Origin: Intestinimonas butyriciproducens
Lineage (GTDB): Bacteria; Bacillota; Clostridia; Oscillospirales; Oscillospiraceae
NCBI RefSeq assembly: GCF_004154955.1
Contig: NZ_CP011524.1
Span: 2,790,001 to 2,854,000 of the forward strand
Reading direction: 5' to 3'
Length of the DNA: 64,000 nucleotides
A model generated the notes under the pieces. It had not been told where the DNA came from and searched no databases. It saw nothing but the letters and a program-made list of their open reading frames with translations. Below are positions 49,322 to 57,052 of the stretch, piece after piece. Numbering within the stretch: position 1 is the stretch's first letter; every line of letters begins with the position of its first letter. Position numbers and translations under genes: made by a program.

Positions 49322-50821
49322 ATGACGCTCACCATTTGGCACATCACCGGCATCCTGGCCACGCTGGCCGTGATCGTGGGCGTCAGCGTCTACTCGGGGA
49401 GGAGCGTAAAGAGCGCCGCGGATTTTGACCGCGGCGGGAACTCCGGCCCCTGGCTGGTGGCGGGCGCCATCATGGGCTCCCTGGTCAGCGGGCAGGCCAC
49501 CGTAGGCACGGCTCAGCTCGCCTACAGTTACGGTTTTGCCGCCTGGTGGTTTACACTGGGCGCTGGGATCGGCTGCCTGCTTCTGGCGGTGGGCTACGTC
49601 GTGCCGCTGCGGCACAGCGGCTCCACCACCCTGCTGGGCATCGTCTCCCAGCGCTATGGGAAGGCCGCCGGCTACTGGGGCTCCGTCCTCTGCTCCCTGG
49701 GCATCTTCATCAGCGTCATCGCCCAGGTCATCTCCGCCACCGCCCTTTTGACCACCATCTTCCCCATGGGCATGGGGGCTGCGGCCCTGGTGAGCGTGGC
49801 CATCATGACGCTCTATGTCGTCTTCGGCGGCGTGACCGGCGCGGGCATGGGCGGCGTGGTCAAGCTCTTCCTGCTCTATCTGGCCTGTATCGTGGGCAGC
49901 CTCACCGTCTGGTCCCTGAGCGGGGGCGTCACCCCCCTTCTGGGGCGGGTCTCCGACCTGTGCCAGACGCCCGGCATGGACGCGGTCCTCGGGCTGTCCG
50001 GCGGGGCGGACGCCTTCCATACCCGCTTTCTCAGTCTGGTGGCCCGGGGTCCCCTCAAGGATGTGGGGTCCGGCATCTCTCTCCTGCTGGGCGTGCTCTC
50101 TACCCAGACCTACGCCCAGGCCATCTGGTCCGCCAGGAGCGACTCCGCCGCCCGGAAGGGGGCCCTTCTCTCCGCGCTGCTCATCCCGCCCATCGGTATC
50201 GCCTGCATTCTCATCGGGCTCTATATGCGGGCGCACTACATCACCACGGCGGAGGTACAGGCCCTGGCCGCCCTCGGTCAGGCCGTCCCCCCGGGGCTTA
50301 CGGAGATGGCCTCCACCTCTCAGGCTTTCCCCATGTTTGTGGTGAACCATCTGCCCTCCCTGGTGGGCGGCGTGGTGCTGGGCACCCTCTTCATCACCAT
50401 CGTGGGCGGCGGTTCCGGTCTCTCCATGGGCGTGGCTTCGATCTTGGTCAACGACATCTTCAAGCGCCTCTCCCGCCGGCTGGACGACCCCAGGACGGGT
50501 CTGGTGGTCACCCGCATCACCATTATCGTGGTCCTGCTCTGCGCAGCGCTCATTGCCGTATCGGTCCCCGGCCCTGTGATCAACGACTTCGGCTTCCTCT
50601 CCATGGGGCTGCGGGGCGCGGTGGTATTTGTCCCCATGACCTTCGCCCTCTTCTGCAAGGCGCCGATTTCTGAAAAGTGGGTGCTCTGTTCCGTCATCGG
50701 CGGCCCGTTGGCCGTCCTGCTGGGCAGTCTGCTGTCCCTGCCCTTCGACTCCCTCTTTCTCGGTATGGCGGTCAGTCTGCTCTGCTGTGCCGCCGGCGCC
50801 CATTTCGGCAAGACAGCGTAA
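49322..50821 (+). CDS. Sodium:solute symporter family protein
   Basis: 499 residues, about 13 membrane segments. SSS-family traits: an N-terminal region with SVKSAADFDRGGNSGPWLVAG, GSLVSGQATVGTAQLAYSYGFAAWWF and the conserved GGGSGLSMGVASILVNDIF segment late in the protein. Family members import sugars, amino acids, carboxylates and urea; specificity cannot be read. It starts one base after the CoA-transferase beta stop, so it is translationally coupled to acid-activating enzymes, which points to a carboxylate substrate. An internal GTG/ATG alternative start is not needed. Confidence 0.88.
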   Translation: MTLTIWHITGILATLAVIVGVSVYSGRSVKSAADFDRGGNSGPWLVAGAIMGSLVSGQATVGTAQLAYSYGFAAWWFTLGAGIGCLLLAVGYVVPLRHSGSTTLLGIVSQRYGKAAGYWGSVLCSLGIFISVIAQVISATALLTTIFPMGMGAAALVSVAIMTLYVVFGGVTGAGMGGVVKLFLLYLACIVGSLTVWSLSGGVTPLLGRVSDLCQTPGMDAVLGLSGGADAFHTRFLSLVARGPLKDVGSGISLLLGVLSTQTYAQAIWSARSDSAARKGALLSALLIPPIGIACILIGLYMRAHYITTAEVQALAALGQAVPPGLTEMASTSQAFPMFVVNHLPSLVGGVVLGTLFITIVGGGSGLSMGVASILVNDIFKRLSRRLDDPRTGLVVTRITIIVVLLCAALIAVSVPGPVINDFGFLSMGLRGAVVFVPMTFALFCKAPISEKWVLCSVIGGPLAVLLGSLLSLPFDSLFLGMAVSLLCCAAGAHFGKTA

Positions 50822-50876
50822 ATCGACTTTCCTACTTCCTACATTTATTTGACATATGATTCAGGAGGAAATTACT

Positions 50877-51719
50877 ATGGGCAAAAAACTCATCATCACC
50901 GCGGCACTCTGCGGGGCGGGCACCATGAAATCCCAGACGCCCTATGTGCCCGTCACACCCGAGGAGATCGCCGCCGACGCCGTGGCCGTCGTGAAGGCCG
51001 GCGCCTCCGTCATCCACATCCACGTCCGGGACGACGACGGCAAAAACACCATGGAGACCGAGCGCTTCTGCCACGTGGTCAACCTGGTCCGGGAGGAGCT
51101 GGCCAAAGCCAATCTGGACGCCGTCCTCAACCTCACCTCCTCCGGCTCCAAGTTCTCCGAGGATATGCGCCTTGCCCACCTGCCCATCCTCAAGCCGGAG
51201 ATGTGCTCCTACGACCCCGGCTCCATGAACTGGGCCAACAGCTACATCTTTGCCAACAGCCCCTCCTTCCTGGAGCGTCTGGGCACCCTCTGCCAGAAGG
51301 AGGCCATCAAGCCTGAGTGCGAGGTCTTTGACGGCGGCATGATGGGCAACATCGCCTACTACATGAAGAAGGGCTTCCTCGCCACCCCCATCCACTATCA
51401 ATTCGTGCTGGGTGTTTCGGGCGGCATGCCGGGCAACGCCGACTCGCTGGCCTATCTGCTGCCCAAGATGCTCCCCGGCTCCACCTGGTCCATCACGGGC
51501 ATCGGTAAAGACCATCTGCCCTGCATGCTGCTGGGCCTGGCCGAGGGCTGCGACGGCCTGCGGGTGGGCCTGGAGGACAACATCTTCCTGGAGAAGGGCG
51601 TCCTGGCCACCAACGCGCAGCTGGTGGAGCGGGCCTGCAAGCTGGGCGAGCTGGCCGGCCGCACCATCGCCACCGCCGCCGATGCACGGGAGATCCTCGG
51701 CCTGACCAAACACATCTAA
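50877..51719 (+). CDS. Beta-keto acid cleavage enzyme BKACE-2 (DUF849)
   Basis: 280 residues. Zinc ligands H47 and H49 (HIHVRD) and E233 (GLEDN) as in BKACE-1, from which it differs at only four residues: E54 to D, V172 to I, H276 to G and V280 to I. AGGAGG precedes the ATG at 50877. It sits between the symporter and the 3-hydroxyacyl-CoA dehydrogenase, so the acetoacetate it makes can be taken by the CoA-transferase of the same operon. The near-identity implies that operons A and C feed substrates of the same acid class, or that copy number gives dosage. Confidence 0.95.
   Translation: MGKKLIITAALCGAGTMKSQTPYVPVTPEEIAADAVAVVKAGASVIHIHVRDDDGKNTMETERFCHVVNLVREELAKANLDAVLNLTSSGSKFSEDMRLAHLPILKPEMCSYDPGSMNWANSYIFANSPSFLERLGTLCQKEAIKPECEVFDGGMMGNIAYYMKKGFLATPIHYQFVLGVSGGMPGNADSLAYLLPKMLPGSTWSITGIGKDHLPCMLLGLAEGCDGLRVGLEDNIFLEKGVLATNAQLVERACKLGELAGRTIATAADAREILGLTKHI
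50877..51719 (+). repeat. Long direct repeat, right copy (with 40123-40965)
   Basis: Partner of the left copy. Recombination between the two would delete or duplicate 40.1-51.7 kb, including the thiolase, the sigma-54 activator, transporter B, the CoA-transferase and the symporter. Confidence 0.93.
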
Positions 51720-51745
51720 ACAAAAGCGGAAAGGAGCCCATTGCT

Positions 51746-52705
51746 ATGAGGCTGGAATCGATCAAACGGATCGCCGTTTTGGGCGCGGGCACCATGGGGC
51801 CCGGCATCGCCCAGCGCTACGCCATGAGCGGGCGGAGCGTCAATCTTTACGACATCAGTGAGCAGGCCCTGGAAAAGGCCAAGGTCATGCTCCGCACCAA
51901 TCTGGACACCTTTGTGGAGGAGGAGCTCCTCACCGCAGAGGAGGCCGACGGTGTCTTTGCCCGGGTCAGCTTCACCGCCGACCTGGAGGCCGCACTGAAA
52001 GACGTGCAGTATGTCCAGGAGACGGTGGCGGAGAAGCCCGCCATCAAGACCTCTGTCTTTGCCCAGGTGGACGCCCTGCTCCCCCCGGAGGCCATCTTGG
52101 TCTCCAACACCTCTTCGCTCAACCCCTTCACACTTATCCCCGAGGGCCGCGCCGCCAATTTTGCCGCCGCCCACTGGTTTGCGCCCCCTCACATCATTCC
52201 TCTGGTGGAGGTCGCCAGGGATGAGCGCACCTCTGAAGAGACCATGGAAACGGTCCTGGCCCTTCTCAAGGAGTGCGGTAAAACGCCTGTGCGTATGGAA
52301 AAATTCGTACCCGGCTACATCATCAACCGCATCCAGATCCTGCTTAACACCGAGGTATTTTATCTGCTTGGAAACGGTGTATGTACGCCGGAGCAGTTGG
52401 ATCTGGCCGTCAAGGCCAGCCTGATGCCCCGCGGCATGGTACTGGGCCTGGTCCAGCGCTACGACTTTACCGGTCTGGACATCAGCGCCAACAACATCAT
52501 CAACGCAAGCTATGTCATGCCGGAGACCAGCAAGCACCCCGCCGTCCTCTTCGATCATGTGGATAAGGGCGAGTTGGGCGTCAAGACCGGCAAAGGCTTC
52601 TACGACTACAGCGGACGCGATCCCGCCGAGGTCTGCAAAAAGAGGGACAAACTGCTCTTCCAGGTTCTGAAGGCCGTGGGTCCCCTGATCGACGAGACGA
52701 TCTGA
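51746..52705 (+). CDS. 3-hydroxyacyl-CoA dehydrogenase (3-hydroxybutyryl-CoA dehydrogenase-like)
   Basis: 319 residues, slightly longer than clostridial Hbd (~282). Rossmann motif GAGTMG at 13-18, catalytic Ser in NTSS (121-124), His143 in AAHWFAPPH (the family usually has HFFNP), Glu in PLVEV, and the C-terminal GKGFYDYSG. The replaced HFFNP motif suggests a related but distinct substrate, as in L-carnitine or lambda-crystallin-type members. In this operon reduction of acetoacetyl-CoA to 3-hydroxybutyryl-CoA is plausible. GGAAAGGAG precedes the ATG; last gene of operon C. Confidence 0.9.
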   Translation: MRLESIKRIAVLGAGTMGPGIAQRYAMSGRSVNLYDISEQALEKAKVMLRTNLDTFVEEELLTAEEADGVFARVSFTADLEAALKDVQYVQETVAEKPAIKTSVFAQVDALLPPEAILVSNTSSLNPFTLIPEGRAANFAAAHWFAPPHIIPLVEVARDERTSEETMETVLALLKECGKTPVRMEKFVPGYIINRIQILLNTEVFYLLGNGVCTPEQLDLAVKASLMPRGMVLGLVQRYDFTGLDISANNIINASYVMPETSKHPAVLFDHVDKGELGVKTGKGFYDYSGRDPAEVCKKRDKLLFQVLKAVGPLIDETI

Positions 52706-52752
52706 GTTCCGGCACCGCGTCATCATACTTCTCTCCCATTTGCTTTTCCCAC

Positions 52753-52806
52753 CCCAACACAAGAAAGGCGGCCGCCCGATTGGGCGGCCGCCTTTCTTGT
52801 GTTGGG
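52753..52806. terminator. Bidirectional terminator between operon C and BKACE-3
   Basis: Perfect 25-bp stem (52753-52777 with 52782-52806) and loop GATT. The GC core GGCGGCCGCCC is flanked by AAGAAA on one side and TTTCTT on the other, so it works in both directions. Confidence 0.95.
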
Positions 52807-52877
52807 ATATTGGGGAGGAAAAGTATGGGGAACGCGGGGGGACTGCATTCGGCGCACCGTCCCCCACGCTGCTCCGT

Positions 52878-53729
52878 TTAGGTATCGGAGGCCTCGGTCT
52901 TTCTCATGCCGCGGGGCTTCATGCCCAGCATGATCCGGGCCTCATCGGGGGTGGCCACCTCGCGGCCCACCTCTTTGGCGATCCGCACGGCGCGCTCCAC
53001 CAGCTGCACGTTGGTGGCCTTGACGCCCTTATAGAGGTACTGGTTGTCTTCCAGACCCACGCGGACGTGGCCGCCCGCACCCATGGCCCAAAGGATGGTG
53101 CTGACCTGCATTCCGGCTACACCAGCCAGGTTCCACTCAGCTCCCTCCGGAAGCATGGTGAGCAGATATCCCAGTTGAGACATCGTCGCGGGCATGGTGT
53201 TTTTCACACCCATAACAAAGTCAAAGTACAGAGGGCCGGTCAGCAGGCCTTCCTTGTGGAGGTTGATGGCGTTGCTCATCATGTTGGTGTCGAACACTTC
53301 GATCTCGGGCTTGATGTTGTGCTCCAGCATGAATTTCGCCTGCGCGGTATAGTATTCCACGCGGTTTACATAAGCTCCTGTGGGGAAGGCGCTGGACCCG
53401 GGACAATAGCTGGCCATCTCCGGGAGGCAACGCAGGGCGTTGTCCCGGTCCTCCTCACTGGCGTCATACCGTCCTCCGGTGGAGAGCTGGACGATGAGAT
53501 CGGGGCACTTGGCTTCCAGGGTCTCCTTGATCTCGCGGAACTGTTCTATATCATGAGAATTCTTCCCGGTCACACGGTCCCTCACATGGACATGGACGAC
53601 GGCGGCGCCGGCCTCATAGACCGCGATGGCGTCGTTGACGATCTCATCCACAGTGATGGGGAGGGCCGGAAATTTCTCCTTGCTGGGGACGGAGCCCGTC
53701 AGGGCACAGGTGATAATTACTTTTTTCAT
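52878..53729 (-). CDS. Beta-keto acid cleavage enzyme BKACE-3 (DUF849)
   Basis: 283 residues. Same zinc motif HVHVRD (H46, H48) and C-terminal RVGLEDNQYLYKG, but otherwise far from BKACE-1/2 (for example QLSTGGRYDASEEDRDN in place of NLTSSGSKFSEDM), so it probably accepts a different beta-keto acid. AGAAGGGAAAACC lies before the ATG. It follows the AtoE-like transporter gene by 52 bases on the same strand. A short-chain fatty acid transporter next to it fits release or uptake of acetoacetate or the cleaved acid. Confidence 0.94.
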   Translation of the reverse strand: MKKVIITCALTGSVPSKEKFPALPITVDEIVNDAIAVYEAGAAVVHVHVRDRVTGKNSHDIEQFREIKETLEAKCPDLIVQLSTGGRYDASEEDRDNALRCLPEMASYCPGSSAFPTGAYVNRVEYYTAQAKFMLEHNIKPEIEVFDTNMMSNAINLHKEGLLTGPLYFDFVMGVKNTMPATMSQLGYLLTMLPEGAEWNLAGVAGMQVSTILWAMGAGGHVRVGLEDNQYLYKGVKATNVQLVERAVRIAKEVGREVATPDEARIMLGMKPRGMRKTEASDT

Positions 53730-53781
53730 TCTGGTTTTCCCTTCTAAAAAAGCTCTGGATTAAAAACGGTTGCCTTGTTGC

Positions 53782-55137
53782 TTACAGGACCAGGAAACAG
53801 ACCGAGATCACAATGCCGGACACAATGGCAAAGGTGAAGCAGTAGCCCATGATGTCCTTGATCCCCAGGCCGGCCAGGGACAGCGCGGGCAGCGCCCAGA
53901 AGGGCTGAATCTGGTTGGTCCAGGAGTCGCCCCAGCACAGCGCCATGGCTGTCTTGGCAAAGTCCGCGTTCAGAGTGTCTGCGGCCTGCATCATGATGGG
54001 GCCCTGCACGGTCCACTGTCCGCCGCCGGAGGGAATGAAAATGTTGACGAGACCAGCAGCCCAGAAGGTGAAGAGGGGCAGCGTCTTGGCGGAGGAGATG
54101 CTGACAAAGAAATTGGCCAGGATATCCACAAGGCCGGAATTTTTGACCAGGCCCATAATGGCGGCGTAGAACAGGAACTGCAGGGTAATACCGGCGGCGG
54201 ATTTGATGGCCTCGCCCATGGCGCGGGAATAGTTGCCGGGGGTCTTGTGGCACAGGGCGCCGGCGGCAAAGAACATCAGCACGACCTCATTCAGGCCAAA
54301 GTTCAGGGTGCGCTTGGTCCAGAAGTACCACACCATGTAGGCCACAACGATCAGCGCGGGGATGATAGCCAGAGGGGCAAAGTTATCCAGCTTCTCAGCG
54401 AAGTCCATGTCCTTCCAGCTTTTAGCCGCATGGGCCTTTTCCTCGGCCTCTTCCCGGGCGGCGTCGGCATCCAGCACAGCCTGCTGAATCTCGATGCATT
54501 CGCTCTCCCTGGGACAGATCAGGGCGTATGTAATCAGGCCGGAGATCAGCACCAGGACCGTGATGATCAGGTTCCAGGAGCTGTACAATGTGGCAGTGGT
54601 GGGGATGATATCGCCTACGATCTCATAGACGATGCTGCTCTCAGCAGTGACCTCCAGAGGAATGGAGGAGGAGGGCCCGCGGATGATGTTGCCGGCATGG
54701 CAGGCTGCGATCAGGACCGCATAGTCCACCTTGACGCCTCTGCCCTTAAAGACACGGGCGATCTCCTTGGCCACCAGAGCGCCGGCGATCATGCCAAGGC
54801 CCCAGTTCAGGTAAGTGGCGATCATGCCCACCAGGGCTACCGTCAGGGTGGCGGCAACGCGGTTCTTGGGCAGGTAAGCGATGGAGCGCAGCAGCTTCTT
54901 CACCGGTTTGGAGCTGGCCAGGCAGTGCCCGGTCACCAGCACCAGCACCATCTGCATGGTGAAGCTGAGCAGGGAATACATGCCCTGAGACATGTACTTG
55001 ACGCAGTCCAACAGACTGCTGTCCGTGAGCCCCCAGGCCCCCAAAAAGGCGACCAGGGTCAGAAGCAGTGCCAGAACATATGCGCTGGGCAGCCACTTTT
55101 GCACAAACTTACAAAGCGCTTTCGAAATTGCTCTCAT
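53782..55137 (-). CDS. AtoE-type short-chain fatty acid transporter
   Basis: 451 residues, about 12 membrane segments. Family features: KALCKFVQKWLPSAYVLALLLTLVAFLGA at the start, RGPSSSIPLEVTAESSIVYE, FIPSGGGQWTVQGPIMMQAADTL and WGDSWTNQIQPFWALPAL near the end. AtoE proteins move acetoacetate and other short-chain acids. The start at 55137 (AAGGAGAGAC upstream) is preferred over an open frame to 55218. It lies between a VOC gene and BKACE-3 on one strand, a likely three-gene unit. No convincing promoter is seen in the 144-base gap to the VOC gene. Confidence 0.93.
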   Translation of the reverse strand: MRAISKALCKFVQKWLPSAYVLALLLTLVAFLGAWGLTDSSLLDCVKYMSQGMYSLLSFTMQMVLVLVTGHCLASSKPVKKLLRSIAYLPKNRVAATLTVALVGMIATYLNWGLGMIAGALVAKEIARVFKGRGVKVDYAVLIAACHAGNIIRGPSSSIPLEVTAESSIVYEIVGDIIPTTATLYSSWNLIITVLVLISGLITYALICPRESECIEIQQAVLDADAAREEAEEKAHAAKSWKDMDFAEKLDNFAPLAIIPALIVVAYMVWYFWTKRTLNFGLNEVVLMFFAAGALCHKTPGNYSRAMGEAIKSAAGITLQFLFYAAIMGLVKNSGLVDILANFFVSISSAKTLPLFTFWAAGLVNIFIPSGGGQWTVQGPIMMQAADTLNADFAKTAMALCWGDSWTNQIQPFWALPALSLAGLGIKDIMGYCFTFAIVSGIVISVCFLVL

Positions 55138-55281
55138 GTTTTTGTCTCTCCTTCTCTCTTCATTTTGAGTCCATGCTCTGCGTGGGATCTTCTCTCGATT
55201 GACTCGCTTAGAGAACAAACATTTTGAAGCAAAGGTATGGGATGGGGCGCAAGGATATTGACATGCTGTGCGTTTGAAAGA

Positions 55282-55692
55282 TTACTGTTCTGTCTTCTGG
55301 ACCAGTTCGCTGATTACACCGTGTCCTGCTTCCGCGTCAATGTAGTTGACAAGCGTATGATTGGCGCCCGGCCTTGGCACAGGATTTCGGAGCCCAACTC
55401 CTATGCTGCGAAAATATCTCATATCCTGCTCCAAGTCGTCCACCTCATACGCAATATGATATAGGCCTTCCCCCCTCTCCTCTATAAACCTGTTGACAGC
55501 CGCAAAGTCCTCAATCCCCTGCACCAGCTCGATTTCCAGGTCTCCACAGCCAAAAAACGCCGCTTTGCAGCCCGCCGCCTCCACGATCTGCGTGCCATAG
55601 TAGGGGAGCCGCAGGATATCCCGGTAGAAGGAAATTCCCTTGTCTATATCTTTTACGGCGATGGCGATGTGGTTGACCTTTTTGATTGGCAT
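55282..55692 (-). CDS. VOC-family protein, methylmalonyl-CoA epimerase-like
   Basis: 136 residues with two beta-alpha-beta-beta-beta modules. The metal ligands of the family are visible: H9 in VNHIAIAV, the ELVQG glutamate, H in GLYHIAYEV and a C-terminal glutamate in GHGVISELVQ. Length and pattern match methylmalonyl-CoA epimerases. An epimerase beside BKACE-3 could invert a 2-methyl- or 3-hydroxyacyl-CoA; glyoxalase or lyase roles are alternatives. GAGGGAG precedes the ATG at 55692. Confidence 0.85.
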   Translation of the reverse strand: MPIKKVNHIAIAVKDIDKGISFYRDILRLPYYGTQIVEAAGCKAAFFGCGDLEIELVQGIEDFAAVNRFIEERGEGLYHIAYEVDDLEQDMRYFRSIGVGLRNPVPRPGANHTLVNYIDAEAGHGVISELVQKTEQ

Positions 55693-55772
55693 GTTCTCTC
55701 CCTCTTCCATGGTCACTTTTCCGTGCCCCGACAAAATCCCGCCTTTTCCTTTTCTGCCAAAAGGCCTTAATG

Positions 55773-55821
55773 TTTCTGTTGTCTGGGCAAGCCCAGACAA
55801 CAGAAATGGCCGGCCATTTCT
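55773..55821. promoter_or_regulatory. Two overlapping perfect palindromes
   Basis: First: 16-bp arms (55773-55788 and 55791-55806; arm ending GTTGTCTGGGC) with a 2-base centre. Second: AGAAATGGCC-GGCCATTTCT (55802-55821), no spacer. They share AGAAA, so only one can form at a time in RNA. No T-tract follows on either strand. Candidate operator for LysR-2 or an attenuator in the VOC leader. Confidence 0.55.
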
Positions 55822-55876
55822 GAACTTTGTAACAAAAAAGAGCTCAATCTCTTTGCTCTGTTTGTATTATTTTTTC

Positions 55877-55905
55877 TTGTATTATATCTTTCTCTCCGGT
55901 ATAAT
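55877..55905 (+). promoter_or_regulatory. Promoter of lysR-2
   Basis: TTGTAT (55877-55882), 17 bases, TATAAT (55900-55905). Confidence 0.75.
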
Positions 55906-56086
55906 TCAAATATCAATTTAACACGCTTACCATGCTAAAATAAGATAGTTCTCTCCACCTGCATTTTACATCACCCCGCCTCTTTTTCCTTTCTTGCTTT
56001 TTCCTTTCTTGCTTTTTTCTTTCATCTACTATAGAATCATTTTCATAGATTTATCTATTCAGATACAGGACAAGTATGGTGATCAT

Positions 56087-57013
56087 ATGGATTTTAAGTA
56101 CCTGCAAATCTTTGTTGCCATCGCGGATGCCGGTACGCTGACCGCCGCCGCTGAGAATCTGCACATCGCTCAGTCCGCCCTGTCCCGGCATCTGCGAAAC
56201 ATTGAGGAGGAGTATGGCGCTCAACTCATGCTTCGGGGCTCCCGGCAGATGAAGCTGACCGACGAGGGCCGGATCCTGTACGTATACGCCAAGAAAACGC
56301 TTTTGTGGTCAGACTCCATCCACAAGGAGATCCACGACCTCTCCGTGGGTCTGTCCGGGACCTTGCGCCTTGGCACCGTTCCGAATCTGTTCAACGTGTG
56401 GCTGGAGACAGTCTTTCCTCGCTTTCATAAAGACTTTCCCAACATCAAATTCGATATCTATGAGGAGCGGTCCGATATCCTGATCCAGCGGCTGTGGGAC
56501 GGACTCTGTGACATCGCCCTCATCCGGACCCCCGTCAAGCTGAGCGGGCTGGATGTATTTTACACTGCGCCCGACCCTCTTGTGGCCTGCTACCGCGGCG
56601 AGCAGTACTTTCAGGGGTGCGGGCCTAAGATCCGGCTGCAGGATCTGGAGGATATCCCCCTGTTTGTTTCCCGCTTCTGGAACACCCGGTTTTCTCCGCT
56701 CTGCCTCTCCGCCGGTTTCACGCCCAACATTGTGGCGCTGAATGAGCGGATCTCCACCAACTTGCTGTGGGCAAAGAACATCCCGGGCTGCGCCATCGTT
56801 CCGGTCCGCACGGTAAAGCAGTTTGGTTTTCCGGACTTTCACTATAAGATCATTGACGAGCCCGGCCTGGATTACCCCAATGCCATCGTCACTGTAAAGG
56901 ACCGGTATCTCCCGGTCGTGGCTCAAAACTTCCTGGAGTACTGCCTTCCCACGGTAGCGGCCCTTCAGGCGGAAGCCGCCGCCTCGTCGGAAGAAAAGGA
57001 GCTGTATCCCTAG
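56087..57013 (+). CDS. LysR family transcriptional regulator (LysR-2)
   Basis: 308 residues. Winged HTH at the start (MDFKYLQIFVAIADAGTLTA, then AENLHIAQSALSRHLRNIEE) and an effector-binding domain from ~90 (TLRLGTVPNLFNVWLETVFP). It is divergent from the VOC-AtoE-BKACE-3 unit and convergent with the CoA-transferase gene, so it probably controls the former (inference). The ribosome binding site is weak (GGTGAT). The stop TAG lies in the loop of a terminator hairpin, so the last eight codons are part of the stem. Confidence 0.92.
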   Translation: MDFKYLQIFVAIADAGTLTAAAENLHIAQSALSRHLRNIEEEYGAQLMLRGSRQMKLTDEGRILYVYAKKTLLWSDSIHKEIHDLSVGLSGTLRLGTVPNLFNVWLETVFPRFHKDFPNIKFDIYEERSDILIQRLWDGLCDIALIRTPVKLSGLDVFYTAPDPLVACYRGEQYFQGCGPKIRLQDLEDIPLFVSRFWNTRFSPLCLSAGFTPNIVALNERISTNLLWAKNIPGCAIVPVRTVKQFGFPDFHYKIIDEPGLDYPNAIVTVKDRYLPVVAQNFLEYCLPTVAALQAEAAASSEEKELYP

Positions 57014-57036
57014 AGGGATACAGCTCCTTTTCTTCC
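56989..57036. terminator. Bidirectional terminator overlapping the lysR-2 stop codon
   Basis: Perfect 23-bp inverted repeat (56989-57011 and 57014-57036) with a 2-base loop; GC core GGAGCTGTATCCCT flanked by GAAGAAAA and TTTTCTTC. It serves lysR-2 and the convergent CoA-transferase gene. Confidence 0.92.
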
Positions 57037-57052
57037 GCATAGCAGATCCTGT

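Larger units (their letters stand above)
55693..56086. other. 394-base divergent regulatory gap between the VOC gene and lysR-2
   Basis: No gene. It holds two overlapping perfect palindromes (55773-55821), a small AAAGAG/CTCTTT hairpin near 55840, a vegetative promoter for lysR-2 (55877-55905) and a ~180-base AT- and T-rich leader. A promoter for the VOC gene is not obvious. Confidence 0.75.

Noticed and set aside
49286-50803. 505-codon open frame antisense to the symporter gene
   Set aside because: Composition typical of an antisense shadow, and the symporter gene is unambiguous.
40123-51719. Composite transposon bounded by the two BKACE copies
   Set aside because: No transposase, terminal inverted repeats or target-site duplication at either copy; the repeat is just the coding sequence.
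35197-52705. Direct assignment of the island to phloroglucinol degradation
   Set aside because: The cyclase and BKACE types fit, but no phloroglucinol reductase-like SDR or 3-hydroxy-5-oxohexanoate dehydrogenase is visible in the window.
55205-55235. TTTGCTT on the minus strand as a second sigma-54 promoter, in front of the AtoE gene
   Set aside because: The -12-like bases are present but the GG of the -24 element is missing at the required distance.
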